A stretch of 64,000 nucleotides of DNA from contig JAGHUS010000035.1 in NCBI GenBank assembly GCA_018064685.1, positions 1-64,000 on the forward strand. The letters are read 5' to 3'. This stretch comes from Bacteroidales bacterium. GTDB taxonomy: Bacteria > Bacteroidota > Bacteroidia > Bacteroidales > Bacteroidaceae. Both the position numbers and the translations under genes were made by a program. The notes below the pieces were generated by a model, which saw only the letters and a program-made list of their open reading frames with translations, did not search any database and had not been told where the DNA came from. Of the stretch, positions 1-8,432 are shown one piece after another; the first letter of the stretch is position 1, and the number at the start of each line of letters is the position of its first letter.

Positions 1-16
1 TACAAGTTTCGCATGT

Positions 17-81
17 TGCCTATCGGCAAGAAATCTTAGCCCTATCGGGGAAATATTTGGCCCTATCGGGGAAATCTTAAT
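17..81. repeat. three tandem 21-22 nt units, each a small hairpin with a TATC loop
   Basis: Three successive units carry a short stem around the loop TATC (TTGCC-TATC-GGCAA, then twice CCC-TATC-GGG) followed by AAAT and T-rich sequence. The rest of positions 82-313 holds AT-rich sequence with partial copies of the GAAATATTTC/GATTTCC words and no gene that I can support. The array lies upstream of the chromate transporter pair and could be untranslated leader or an intergenic repeat. Confidence 0.6.
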
Positions 82-313
82 AAAGGAAATATTTCTAAAA
101 AAGGAGATTTCCAGCGTAAGCAACAAGATTTCCGGCTTTAGCCGCCTATATTTCTCGCGCAAGCGACTTGATAATCAATCTGATCATTACAAGCGAAAGT
201 TGAATTATTAATAAATTAGGTATTATTCACTATTCACTGAAATAATGAGGTTTTGAGGAATTGCTCAAAACCCGAAGCAAACAGGGAGGGGGAAACTATA
301 TCAGCAAGCAAAT

Positions 314-892
314 ATGCAAGAAGCACGGCCACATACAAAAGCCAAGACCAGGAAGAAGGCAAGGATGCGGACACTGTTCGCCACGAACTTCAAGATTGGA
401 CTGTTCACACTGGGCGGCGGCTATGCCATGATTCCGCTCATCGAACAGAAAGTGGTGGAGGAGAAGAAATGGGTGAGCGAGGAGGAACTCAACGACCTCA
501 TCGCCGTAGCACAGAGCTGCCCTGGCATCTTCGCTGTGAACCTGAGCATCTTCATCGGCTACAAACTGCGGGGCACAAAGGGAGCCTTCATCGGCACGCT
601 GGGCACAGCCCTGCCCTCGTTCCTCATCATCCTCTTCATTGCCTTGTTCTTCCACCAGTTTCGCGACAACGAAATCGTGGAGAAAGTGTTTCGTGGCGTT
701 CGTCCTGCCGTGGTGGCGCTCATCGCCAGCCCTGTCTTCAAGATGGCAAAGACAGCCAAGATAAACCGCTACACATTTTGGATTCCCATCGTCGCAGCTC
801 TCTCCATCTGGCTCTTTGGCGTCAACCCCATCTACATCATCCTCATCGCTGGCATTGGTGGCTTTGTTTGGGGAAAAATATCTGAGAAATGA
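314..892 (+). CDS. chromate transporter family protein, first half (short-chain CHR)
   Basis: This 192-residue membrane protein belongs to the CHR (chromate ion transporter) family. It has the family N-terminal motif FTLGGGYAMIPLIE near residue 33 and the conserved segment AVAQSCPGIFAVN near residue 70, followed by three or four hydrophobic segments. In short-chain CHR systems two adjacent half-size proteins together form the transporter, and the next gene is the second half. The start at 314 gives a basic, Lys/Arg-rich leader; an alternative ATG lies at 365, just before the first membrane segment. The substrate in anaerobic gut-type bacteria is not established; chromate export is inferred from the family only. 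Confidence 0.85.
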   Translation: MQEARPHTKAKTRKKARMRTLFATNFKIGLFTLGGGYAMIPLIEQKVVEEKKWVSEEELNDLIAVAQSCPGIFAVNLSIFIGYKLRGTKGAFIGTLGTALPSFLIILFIALFFHQFRDNEIVEKVFRGVRPAVVALIASPVFKMAKTAKINRYTFWIPIVAALSIWLFGVNPIYIILIAGIGGFVWGKISEK

Positions 893-1467
893 TTACACTC
901 TTCTTACAACTCTTCTGGACATTCTTCAAGATCGGCCTGTTCGGTTTTGGAGGTGGCTATGCCATGATTTCGATGATTCAGGGCGAAGTCGTCACGAACT
1001 ATCACTGGCTCGACTCCGGACAGTTCACCGACATCGTGGCCATCAGCCAGTCCACCCCCGGCCCTATCGGCATCAACTCTGCCACCTACGTGGGTTACAG
1101 CAGTATGGTGAATGCAGGCTACAGTCCTGTGTGGGGCGTCGTGGGCAGCCTCATCGCCACCACAGCCGTAGTGCTTCCCAGCTTCGTGCTGATGCTCATC
1201 ATCAGCAAGTTCCTGATGCGCTACAAGAATCACCCCTACGTGGAGAATGTATTCAAAGGTCTGCGCCCTGCCGTTGTGGGATTGCTGGCAGCAGCCTCGC
1301 TCCTGCTTATGACGAAAGAAAACTTCGGAGCGCCTGACGAATCGTTGTGGCAGTTCACCATCTCCGTCCTGCTCTTCCTCTTCGCTTTCATAGCCCAACG
1401 CCTTTTCAAACTTGGAGCCATCAAAATCATCGTCATCTGCGCCATAGCGGGAGTACTGTTATTCTGA
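889..1467 (+). CDS. chromate transporter family protein, second half
   Basis: This 192-residue partner of the preceding gene overlaps it by four bases (ATGA), so the two are translationally coupled. It repeats the CHR signature (FGGGYAMISMI near residue 21, AISQSTPGPIGIN near residue 62) and has about six hydrophobic segments, ending in a very hydrophobic tail. The pair therefore forms a short-chain CHR transporter with antiparallel halves, as known for the family. Nothing in the sequence identifies the ion moved. Confidence 0.85.
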   Translation: MITLFLQLFWTFFKIGLFGFGGGYAMISMIQGEVVTNYHWLDSGQFTDIVAISQSTPGPIGINSATYVGYSSMVNAGYSPVWGVVGSLIATTAVVLPSFVLMLIISKFLMRYKNHPYVENVFKGLRPAVVGLLAAASLLLMTKENFGAPDESLWQFTISVLLFLFAFIAQRLFKLGAIKIIVICAIAGVLLF

Positions 1468-1697
1468 AAGAGTGCAGAGTGTAGAGTGTAGAGTTTAGAG
1501 TAGTGTAGAGTTTAGAGTAGTTTAGAGTTTAGAGTAGTGTCAAGTGGAAAGTGTAGCACTCTAAACTAAGAACTAAGAACAACTCTAAACTTATTCAACT
1601 ACTCTAAACTCTAAACTAAGAACAACTCTAATCTTTAAACTCTACACTTTTTCAACTACTCTAAACTCTAAACACTAAACTCTAAACTAAGAAAGAA
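1468..1697. repeat. AT-rich repeat block of TTTAGAGT words with inverted counterpart
   Basis: The left part repeats GTTTAGAGTAGT-like words and the right part repeats the reverse complement (ACTCTAAACTAAGAAC-like words), so the block as a whole could fold back on itself. It separates the chromate transporter from the EamA gene. No ORF with protein-like features is present. Confidence 0.7.
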
Positions 1698-1698
1698 C

Positions 1699-2730
1699 GT
1701 GTTTCTCGGAGAAATCATATCACTTATCGTAGCCGTGTCATGGACAGCCACGGCACTCTTTGCCGAAGTGGCCACCAAACGTGTGGGACAGCTCACCGTC
1801 AACGTGGTGCGCATGGCTCTTTCACTCATCTTTCTGGGTGCCACACTATGGATTGCAACCGGCATCCCCACCCCATCCTATGCCGACGGCACCACCTGGT
1901 TCTGGCTCTCGCTGTCAGGCTTTGTGGGCTATGTGTTTGGCGACTACTGCCTCTTCAACTCCTATATTGTCATCGGCAGCCGCTATGGCCAGCTCTTCAT
2001 GACACTTGCATCACCCTTTGCAGCCCTTGCCGCATGGGTGCTGCTGGGCGAGACGATGTCGTGGATGGCTCTGCTCGGAATGGTGGTCTGCATGATAGGA
2101 ATAGGCATGAGCGTGCTGTCGAGAGGACAACAAGACAACAAAACAAGTCAACAAGACAACGAGGCAGCAAGTCAACAAGCCAAGAATACAGCGAGTCAAC
2201 AAGACAACGAGACAGTCGCTTCGTCTAAGGGACTGAAAGGTTCCTTCTCAAGCAAGCTTCCTCTGCGAGGCATCCTCCTAGGCATCGGAGCAGGAGCCGG
2301 ACAGGGCATCGGCCTCGTACTGAGCAAGGTGGGTATGGAGCACTACGAGACGCTCATCCCCGCTGCCGACACCTCGGCCATTGGCATGATACCCTTTGCC
2401 TCGACTATGATGCGTGCCGTGACGGGCTTCCTTTGCTTCACCCTCATCATGATTGCTACACGCCAGATGCACATGCTGCCCAAGATGCTGCGCGACGGCA
2501 AGGCCATGGGCGCAGGTCTGGGTGCCGTCATCCTGGGTCCCTTCATCGGTGTCAGTCTGTCGCTGATGGCCGTGCGCATGGCTCCCGCAGGCATAGCCCA
2601 GACACTGATGTCGCTCACCCCCATCCTCATCCTCCTGCCCTCCCACTTCCTCTTCCACACCAGGATAGGCTGGAAGGACGTGCTCGGAGCCATCATTGCC
2701 GTGGCAGGTGTGTGCCTGTTCTTCGTATAG
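1699..2730 (+). CDS. DMT superfamily exporter (EamA)
   Basis: This 343-residue protein has about ten hydrophobic segments arranged as two EamA halves (residues about 5-135 and 195-343), the drug/metabolite transporter layout. The start is a GTG directly upstream of the first membrane segment (FLGEIISLIVAVSWT), since no in-frame ATG precedes it. The two halves are joined by a Gln/Asn/Ser-rich linker (about residues 140-175) made of repeated QQDN units, whose DNA is a tandem repeat of the intergenic type. The family exports amino acids, nucleobases or drugs, but the substrate here cannot be told. The gene converges on the lipoprotein at 2812, with a shared terminator between. Confidence 0.85.
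   Translation: MFLGEIISLIVAVSWTATALFAEVATKRVGQLTVNVVRMALSLIFLGATLWIATGIPTPSYADGTTWFWLSLSGFVGYVFGDYCLFNSYIVIGSRYGQLFMTLASPFAALAAWVLLGETMSWMALLGMVVCMIGIGMSVLSRGQQDNKTSQQDNEAASQQAKNTASQQDNETVASSKGLKGSFSSKLPLRGILLGIGAGAGQGIGLVLSKVGMEHYETLIPAADTSAIGMIPFASTMMRAVTGFLCFTLIMIATRQMHMLPKMLRDGKAMGAGLGAVILGPFIGVSLSLMAVRMAPAGIAQTLMSLTPILILLPSHFLFHTRIGWKDVLGAIIAVAGVCLFFV
2121..2217 (+). repeat. in-gene repeats of GTCAACAAGACAACGAG type
   Basis: Inside the EamA exporter, variants of the word AGTCAACAAGACAAC recur three times in frame and encode the QQDN-rich linker. The composition differs sharply from the surrounding membrane-protein sequence and resembles the intergenic repeats of this genome. Confidence 0.7.
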
Positions 2731-2748
2731 CAGAGAACGACACTCAAA

Positions 2749-2785
2749 AATAAGGCTGACTTCCGTCGGGGGAGTCAGCCTTATT
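2749..2785. terminator. bidirectional terminator hairpin
   Basis: A perfect 13-bp stem (AATAAGGCTGACT / AGTCAGCCTTATT) with an 11-nt loop sits between the convergent EamA and lipoprotein genes, with A-rich sequence on the left side serving as the T-tract for the minus strand. Confidence 0.85.
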
Positions 2786-2811
2786 CACTTATCGGTCAGC
2801 ACCATTGACAA

Positions 2812-3666
2812 TTATTCATACCGCCACGGATAGAAGTCCGTCTCAGAGTTACGTTGGAACAGATAGCTTGTAGCGCCGGTGTAGAGTCTGTCCAACTTCA
2901 GTATATGCTGATTTCTCCATTCAAAAAAGAACTCGATAGCAGCGTCCTTGTTGCCACGAGGATAAAGTATAAGATGATGGTTCTCGTTGTTGATGACATA
3001 AGTGCCCGAATGCTCGACAAGGGTGTCGTCTTCATCAAATTCTATTCTGCCATATTCGTTCACCTTGCCTCCTACTACAGACTTCCATTCGTAGCTGCCG
3101 TCTTTGCCTAAGCCGAGTGAAGCCTCCTCATACTTTCCATCCGGACGCTTTGTCGCGCCAAACCACAGATCTTCAATCTTGAAACCTGTTTCGTATGATA
3201 TGTAAGCAAGCATGTAATAATCATCACCGACATACAACCACATCTTGTAACCTTTTTCTTGCCATTCCAAATTACATTTGATCGAGTCACCTTTCTCGTC
3301 AATAAGCGTCAGGTAAGAATCGTTTTCGTTGTAGGTGTACTTATAATGTCGAACCTCGGTGCACTTCCATCGCGGATCATACGTTCCTTGCGTGAACGTC
3401 ACGTATTCACCCTTAAACTCGAAACAAGACTCTATAGCCGTACCACTCTCTATATATGTCATAGACCATTTACCTTCGAGTGGCCCCTTTTGCTGTTCAG
3501 GAACATCACCGGGAACATCTCCAGGAACATCACCGGGAACATCACCTGAATCCTCGCCAGTCTCTTTGTCTAAAACCTTATCGGGTGTAATCGGTTCTTC
3601 ATCGTCATTGCAAGAAGTAATGACCAATGGCATTGCCATCAATAACAGGACAAAATACTTTTTCAT
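2812..3666 (-). CDS. lipocalin-like lipoprotein with DVPG repeats
   Basis: This 284-residue protein has an SPII signal (MKKYFVLLLMAMPLVITSC, lipobox ending at Cys19) followed by an acidic linker containing four GDVP repeats. The remainder is beta-rich and starts with LEGKWSMTYIES, the W-containing opening that is common in lipocalin-like Bacteroidales lipoproteins; a second, similar half may start near residue 170. It is probably a surface or periplasmic lipoprotein of unknown function. It has its own promoter at 3715-3746, so it need not be co-transcribed with the lipoprotein upstream. Confidence 0.8.
   Translation of the reverse strand: MKKYFVLLLMAMPLVITSCNDDEEPITPDKVLDKETGEDSGDVPGDVPGDVPGDVPEQQKGPLEGKWSMTYIESGTAIESCFEFKGEYVTFTQGTYDPRWKCTEVRHYKYTYNENDSYLTLIDEKGDSIKCNLEWQEKGYKMWLYVGDDYYMLAYISYETGFKIEDLWFGATKRPDGKYEEASLGLGKDGSYEWKSVVGGKVNEYGRIEFDEDDTLVEHSGTYVINNENHHLILYPRGNKDAAIEFFFEWRNQHILKLDRLYTGATSYLFQRNSETDFYPWRYE
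3501..3548 (-). repeat. four 12-bp repeats encoding GDVP
   Basis: Four consecutive copies of a 12-bp unit (plus strand GAACATCACCGG and variants) encode the GDVP tetrapeptides of the lipoprotein linker. Copy number could vary by slippage without a frameshift. Confidence 0.85.
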
Positions 3667-3714
3667 TGTTTAGGGTGATAATAAATATTTGTTTTTACTA
3701 TTTTGTTACGACTG

Positions 3715-3746
3715 CAAAATTAAGTATTTATTATAATATAATCAAA
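3715..3746 (-). promoter_or_regulatory. Bacteroidetes promoter for lipoprotein gene 2812-3666
   Basis: Read on the minus strand, TTTG (3746-3743) is followed after 20 nt by TAATTTTG (3722-3715), matching the Bacteroidetes -33/-7 consensus. The expected start site is about 40 nt upstream of the ATG. Confidence 0.7.
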
Positions 3747-3789
3747 CATTTTAGCCAAAAGTTTCGCTAACAGCAATGTATTGATACTA

Positions 3790-3826
3790 TTTTCGGGAGG
3801 CAAAACAGATGTCCGCCTCCCGAAAA
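3790..3826 (-). terminator. hairpin after the 620-residue lipoprotein gene
   Basis: A perfect 12-bp stem (TTTTCGGGAGGC / GCCTCCCGAAAA) with a 13-nt loop lies just downstream of the lipoprotein stop. The T-tract on the minus strand is weak, so efficiency is uncertain. Confidence 0.6.
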
Positions 3827-3857
3827 CGCATATATATAATAAGGTGTAATTAATAGT

Positions 3858-5720
3858 CTACTTATGTGCAGGTATTATGAAATCACCCATATCGTAGAAT
3901 GTCAACATGGTCAACTGGTGGCGATAGAATACCTTGGCATTACTCCATGAGGCAAGATCGTCACACGTCTTGACCAGACCTTCTTTCTTAGCATCTACAA
4001 GCTGATCCTTGCCGCGCTCTTTGCAGAGGACGATAAGTCGCTTGCTGCTGGGCAGTGCGCTCCACTTCTCACGTACCTTCTTGTAGGTCTCGTCGTTACA
4101 GAACGGACGGTTGGTAGTCACAAATACGACTGTACGGTCTTTGGGATTGTCGGTAAAGGATTCCTTGTTCTCGTCGATCAATTTGTCAAGGGCAAGCATG
4201 ACACGGTTGGTAGCCACAGTATCAATGTTTTCACCCTTAAAATATCTTGTATCATGCTCGGGAGACACGTCATCATATGTTTCATATTCATTATAGGGTT
4301 CAAAGAGGCTAGACTTCAACCAATCAGTTTTATTGTCGGTTTCGTCATAGTAAATAGCATAGAGACGGCTTAAGTCAGAGTGAACTGCACATTTGTCAGG
4401 ATCATACATCTTATTTCTGCCCCAAGGACCTTCGACAAAGTAGAAACAGTCATAGAAAGGATCTCTAGACGACGTAAGATCTACCAGCGAGATGTGCTTG
4501 ATGTCAAGGATAAACTGACTGATGGTAAAACGACGAGTAGTTCTCTCCTGGAAATAAAGAGGACCTCCATTCTGTGCCTTCATTTTCGATGTACCGCTAC
4601 CAGGCACATAGAGTCCAGTATCATCATCGTTGAACTCGAAGAAGAACTGGCTGATGTATTCGCCAGGCTCAAGGTCAGAGACCTCTACCTCGACACTACC
4701 ATTCTCATATACATTGTCCAGATCAGCATAGTACTTATGATCGTAAACATCACGGTGTGCAGAGCCAACCCAGAAACCAAACCTACCCAGCTTCTTCAGG
4801 TCGTCAAGCTGTGCCTTGTTACCAATTATCTTGTAGGATCCAGACAAACAGTAAGTGTCTTGGTCGCGCTGATAGCTGGCATACGATCCGCTGAGAACCA
4901 GGTCGTAACCTTCGTGCAGGAGGCATGTGCCATACCAGCTCTCCACCTTCGTGGCGATAGCATTACCACCGCTAAAGGTAACCAACTGCTCTACAGCTGC
5001 TTCGTCGCTATGAGTGTAGTCGGCACTTTCAATATATAAGGTGAATGCTAATGCATCGAAAAAGGAAGTTTTCAGTGATATCTCTTTACCATTTATGCAG
5101 ACATTGGGAATTTTATCATTACCAAGTTTATAAAAGAGATGATTCAAATTGAGTAATGCCGACTTGACAGGATCGTCCTTATAATCTGAACCAAGTGAAT
5201 TTGTCATGTCTACAATACCCATATTGACGGTACCATTATCATCGACCACTGTTACCTCCACTTTGTTGTTGGGAAGGGTTTTGAACGACATACCCAACAA
5301 ATAATTCTCATCGGCACGGAAAAAGCAGTATGAGGGAAGAAGTCCAAAAGACTCGACACGACTGTAGTCGAAAACAACAGACATAAGGGGTTCTTCCAAT
5401 GTATATTCGCCAGTAGACTCGTTGAATTGAGACGGACAGATGGTAAGCGAACTGTGCAGATAACTGGTTTTGTCCACTGCTTTGGTGGTCTTCGCCTTTG
5501 CGGGGGAATAGGCATCCTCCTTGAAGGCGAGGAGCGTACCCTTGTAAAGGAGCAATCGGTCGAATACTTCCGACTTGGAGGGATCGAGCTCAACGATACC
5601 GTCTAGCGTAGCCAGAACATTGCTCTTCGGTGCTACCACATCATCGTTCTTGCACGAAGAGACAAACATACCCATCGCTGCCAACAGTACGACGAGCATT
5701 AGATTAAGTGTTTTCTTCAT
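3858..5720 (-). CDS. large lipoprotein of unknown function, putative target of the adjacent two-component system
   Basis: This 620-residue protein has a clear lipoprotein signal peptide (lipobox VSSC near residue 23). I recognise no named family. The N-terminal two thirds are beta-rich. The C-terminal third contains ISLVDLTSS near residue 410, which resembles the D-x-S/T-x-S metal site of von Willebrand A domains, and later TVVFVTTNRP; this likeness is only suggestive, because the other metal ligands are not obvious. The gene is divergent from the histidine kinase at 5998. Its promoter (5815-5845) overlaps an operator-like dyad that is repeated at the same spacing before the response regulator gene, so control by that regulator is likely (inference). 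Confidence 0.75.
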   Translation of the reverse strand: MKKTLNLMLVVLLAAMGMFVSSCKNDDVVAPKSNVLATLDGIVELDPSKSEVFDRLLLYKGTLLAFKEDAYSPAKAKTTKAVDKTSYLHSSLTICPSQFNESTGEYTLEEPLMSVVFDYSRVESFGLLPSYCFFRADENYLLGMSFKTLPNNKVEVTVVDDNGTVNMGIVDMTNSLGSDYKDDPVKSALLNLNHLFYKLGNDKIPNVCINGKEISLKTSFFDALAFTLYIESADYTHSDEAAVEQLVTFSGGNAIATKVESWYGTCLLHEGYDLVLSGSYASYQRDQDTYCLSGSYKIIGNKAQLDDLKKLGRFGFWVGSAHRDVYDHKYYADLDNVYENGSVEVEVSDLEPGEYISQFFFEFNDDDTGLYVPGSGTSKMKAQNGGPLYFQERTTRRFTISQFILDIKHISLVDLTSSRDPFYDCFYFVEGPWGRNKMYDPDKCAVHSDLSRLYAIYYDETDNKTDWLKSSLFEPYNEYETYDDVSPEHDTRYFKGENIDTVATNRVMLALDKLIDENKESFTDNPKDRTVVFVTTNRPFCNDETYKKVREKWSALPSSKRLIVLCKERGKDQLVDAKKEGLVKTCDDLASWSNAKVFYRHQLTMLTFYDMGDFIIPAHK

Positions 5721-5814
5721 AATAGTTAAATATTAAATGCTTGGATTGTATTTTTTAGTGAATCTTAATACACCACCAATCTTTGCAACAAGCTGTTACA
5801 GCATTCGCAATATG

Positions 5815-5845
5815 CAAAATTACTCACTTTATACTTTCTGTGCAA
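5815..5845 (-). promoter_or_regulatory. promoter of the 620-residue lipoprotein gene
   Basis: On the minus strand, ATTGC (TTG at 5845-5843) is followed after 20 nt by TAATTTTG (5822-5815) and then GCAT. The expected start site near 5808 leaves an 88-nt leader. The -33 region is part of a 28-bp sequence shared with the promoter at 7729-7760. Confidence 0.75.
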
Positions 5846-5869
5846 TAGGGTGAATTACTCATTTTTCAC
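5842..5869. promoter_or_regulatory. operator-like dyad, copy 1
   Basis: The dyad GTGAA-N10-TTCAC (5850-5854 and 5865-5869) has the spacer TTACTCATTT. The 28 bp from 5842 to 5869 match positions 7706-7733 in inverted orientation with two differences. Those differences lie at symmetric dyad positions (GTGAA/TTCAC here, GTAAA/TTTAC there), so the symmetry is kept. The centre is about 52 nt upstream of the inferred lipoprotein start site. Confidence 0.75.
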
Positions 5870-5962
5870 ATTATCGCGCATACAAAATGTATTTTTGTGT
5901 ACTTTTACTGTCTGTACACACTAATTTGCATCAAATCACTTGCCCAGTTACGATTGTTTTCG

Positions 5963-5970
5963 TACTTTTG
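5963..5970 (+). promoter_or_regulatory. -7 element for the histidine kinase gene
   Basis: TACTTTTG matches TAnnTTTG, with CTTG around 5939-5942 as a possible -33 element at a spacing of 20. It would start transcription about 20 nt before the ATG at 5998. A second match, TATTTTTG at 5890-5897, could serve a longer transcript. Confidence 0.6.
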
Positions 5971-5997
5971 CGTAACAAAATAAAAGAGTCAACACAC

Positions 5998-7716
5998 ATG
6001 ACATCATACAGGACTATTATCAGCCTTTGCATTTTGTGCTGGGCAGCCTTGTCCGCCAGTGCCATCACGCCCGAGGAAATAGACGCACAGGTGGAGAAGG
6101 GATTTGCGGCACACGACGAAGGGCGATTCGAGGAATGCGTCACGGTATTCCACGATGTGCTGGAGCATATCCCCGAAGATTCACTCGAGCTTAGAGCCGA
6201 CATCTACAGCACACTCCTGAACGACCACATGCGGTTGGGACAGCTCTCGCTGGCATTGCACTACGGCGAGCTGTGCCTGCAGATTGACGAGAAGTCGGGC
6301 AACAAGGACGGACTGTCCAGCTCGCTCTCCAATCTGGCATCGGTCTATCTTTCTGCCAACAGACTGAAAGAGGCTGAGACCATGCTGTTGCGCAGCATCG
6401 ACATCGAGCGCGAACTGAAACACAATGACAAGCTTGCCATTCGCCTGGGGATGCTCAGCGAGGTGTATACCAAGATGAAGCACCCCGAGAAAGCACTTTC
6501 ATTAGCCGAAGAGGCCCTACAGCTGGACTTGTCGGGCGGACGTGAGATGAAGGCCGCCATACGCATGTCGCAACTGGGCAGCTGCCTGGTCAGCCTGAAG
6601 CGACCGGAGGAGGCACTGCCCCACCTGACGAAAGCATTGCACATACACCAACAGTACGAAAACATGCCCAGCCTGGTCATAACCCTCGTCACACTGGGCA
6701 TAGCCGAACATGACCTGGGGCACTCCAACCAGGCCATCCAATATCTGCAGCAATGCATCGAGCTGGCAGACAAGAACGGACAGGTGAACCCACTCATCAC
6801 GGCACATCACGAACTGTCGAAAATCTATAACGAAACGGGCGACACGCGTGCCTACAGCCATCTTGAGCAGTACATACAACTGAAAGATTCGGTCGAGTCA
6901 CTGCAAGTGCAACAGGAGATTTCCGACCTTGAAGTGCGCTATGACACATACCAGAAAGAGCAGGAACTGGAGAAGAAAGAGCTGCTCATACAGCGTCAGC
7001 GCATCATATACATCGCACTGGGCATCACACTTCTGCTCGTCATCGCCATCGCACTGTTCCTGACACGACTGGTAAGAATGAAGAACCACAACATGCAACT
7101 GAAGGACAGACTGATGCAGCTCATCTCGCACGATCTCAAGAATCCGGCCATAGCCCAACAAAGACTCCTGCATCAACTGACGCATGCGCTCGACAAGATA
7201 GACTCCGACACCCTGCAGCAGATGATCAACAGCATAGCCGAGAGTGCTGATGCACAGGTCAACCTGCTGTACAATCTTCTGGACTGGGCAGGACTGCAGA
7301 CCGGCCGTCTGCGCTTCACGCCCACCATGCTCTCCCTTCCGCCCATCGTGGAGGAGGTGATGGGCCAGCATGCAGCACAAGCCGACATCAAGCACATCAG
7401 CATGACCTTGACCTGCGACGAATCTGACCATACCGTCACTGCCGACCGCCAGATGCTATGTGCCATGCTGCGCAACATCCTGTCGAACGCCATCAAGTTC
7501 TCGAACGAAGGCGGACAAGTGTACATAGATGTCGAGGGACAAAGCGTGACCATCAGCGACCAGGGAATTGGAATGGATGGCGAAAGTAATGAAAAAGGTA
7601 CAGGATTGGGACTGCAAATGGTGGCAAAAATGGCAAAAATAAATCACGCAGACATCACAATCAACAAAAACGTAAGCGTTGGGACGCGTATATGCATAAG
7701 TTTCGGTAAAAAATGA
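5998..7716 (+). CDS. TPR-containing sensor histidine kinase
   Basis: The 572-residue protein has a signal peptide (cleavage after SASA, about residue 22), a periplasmic sensor of tetratricopeptide repeats (about 30-300), a short coiled coil, one membrane segment (about 335-357), and a cytoplasmic kinase core. The H-box is SHDLKNP with the phospho-acceptor near His378, the N-box is NILSNAIKF near 497, and the G-boxes are DQGIGM and GTGLGLQM. The ATG at 5998 is preferred over an in-frame ATG at 5887 because a promoter lies between them and the signal peptide follows directly. The response regulator comes next. The TPR sensor suggests sensing through a protein or peptide partner; the signal is unknown. 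Confidence 0.9.
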   Translation: MTSYRTIISLCILCWAALSASAITPEEIDAQVEKGFAAHDEGRFEECVTVFHDVLEHIPEDSLELRADIYSTLLNDHMRLGQLSLALHYGELCLQIDEKSGNKDGLSSSLSNLASVYLSANRLKEAETMLLRSIDIERELKHNDKLAIRLGMLSEVYTKMKHPEKALSLAEEALQLDLSGGREMKAAIRMSQLGSCLVSLKRPEEALPHLTKALHIHQQYENMPSLVITLVTLGIAEHDLGHSNQAIQYLQQCIELADKNGQVNPLITAHHELSKIYNETGDTRAYSHLEQYIQLKDSVESLQVQQEISDLEVRYDTYQKEQELEKKELLIQRQRIIYIALGITLLLVIAIALFLTRLVRMKNHNMQLKDRLMQLISHDLKNPAIAQQRLLHQLTHALDKIDSDTLQQMINSIAESADAQVNLLYNLLDWAGLQTGRLRFTPTMLSLPPIVEEVMGQHAAQADIKHISMTLTCDESDHTVTADRQMLCAMLRNILSNAIKFSNEGGQVYIDVEGQSVTISDQGIGMDGESNEKGTGLGLQMVAKMAKINHADITINKNVSVGTRICISFGKK

Positions 7717-7760
7717 GTAATTTACCCTATTGCGGAAACGAGCAGAAAAGTGTAACTTTG
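7706..7760 (+). promoter_or_regulatory. operator copy 2 and promoter of the response regulator gene
   Basis: The dyad GGTAAA-N10-TTTACC (7705-7710 and 7721-7726) overlaps the kinase stop codon. It is followed by CCTATTGC (TTG at 7730-7732 as -33), then after 20 nt by TAACTTTG (7753-7760) and GCAT. The distance from operator to -7 element equals that of copy 1 to the lipoprotein promoter. The inferred start site is about 7767, with the dyad centre near -51. Confidence 0.75.
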
Positions 7761-7778
7761 CATCACGAAACATCGTTA

Positions 7779-8432
7779 ATGCAAAATTCACCCATGTCGT
7801 CATCGCCACAAATAGCATTGTTAGAAGACCATCCCGTGTATCGCTCGGGCTTAAAGCTAGCACTCTCACCCACCTACCATGTGGCGCTCGAGGCGGGTAC
7901 GGCCGCCGAATTTCTGCAAAAGATTGACTCCACACCCATCGACCTAGCCATTCTCGACCTCATCCTGCCCGATGCATCTGGCATTGACGTGGCCAGCAAA
8001 CTGCGACAGGAGCATCCCGACATCAAGATTCTTGTCGTATCGATCGACACACGCGAAGAGAGCATCCTGCAACTGGTGGACATCGGCGTAGATGGTTTCC
8101 TTAACAAGAATGCTTCGGAGTCAACCCTCATCGAGGCTGTCAAGCAGATAATGGCCGACGAGAAGTACTTCTCCCGCCCAGTGACGTTCCTGGAGCGTGA
8201 CGTACTCATAGCCCAACAAAGCACCAATCACGAGAAACTCACCAATCGCGAGCATGACATCATGCTAGCACTATGCAAGGGACTCACTGTCAACGACATT
8301 GCCGAATTGATGTATCTCTCGCCACGCACCGTCGACAACCACAAGCAACACATCTTTGCCAAGCTGGGCATTCACAACCTCGTACAGCTCGTCACTTATG
8401 CCGTACGCAACAAAATCATCATCCTGAACTGA
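7779..8432 (+). CDS. response regulator, REC plus LuxR/NarL helix-turn-helix
   Basis: This 217-residue regulator has a receiver domain (IALLEDHPVYRSG at the start, phospho-acceptor in AILDLILPDASG near Asp60, Lys of the FLNKNAS motif) and a C-terminal LuxR-type HTH (LTNREHDIMLALCKGLTVNDIAELM). An in-frame ATG at 7713 overlaps the kinase stop (ATGA) and would add 22 residues, but a good promoter lies at 7753-7760, so the start at 7779 (or 7794) is more likely for transcripts from that promoter. It is the partner of the preceding kinase. NarL-type regulators bind inverted repeats, which fits the dyads at 5850 and 7705. Confidence 0.9.
   Translation: MQNSPMSSSPQIALLEDHPVYRSGLKLALSPTYHVALEAGTAAEFLQKIDSTPIDLAILDLILPDASGIDVASKLRQEHPDIKILVVSIDTREESILQLVDIGVDGFLNKNASESTLIEAVKQIMADEKYFSRPVTFLERDVLIAQQSTNHEKLTNREHDIMLALCKGLTVNDIAELMYLSPRTVDNHKQHIFAKLGIHNLVQLVTYAVRNKIIILN

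Noticed and set aside
5887..5997. Upstream start for the histidine kinase
   Set aside because: A consensus -7 element lies at 5963-5970, inside this extension, and the signal peptide begins at the ATG at 5998.
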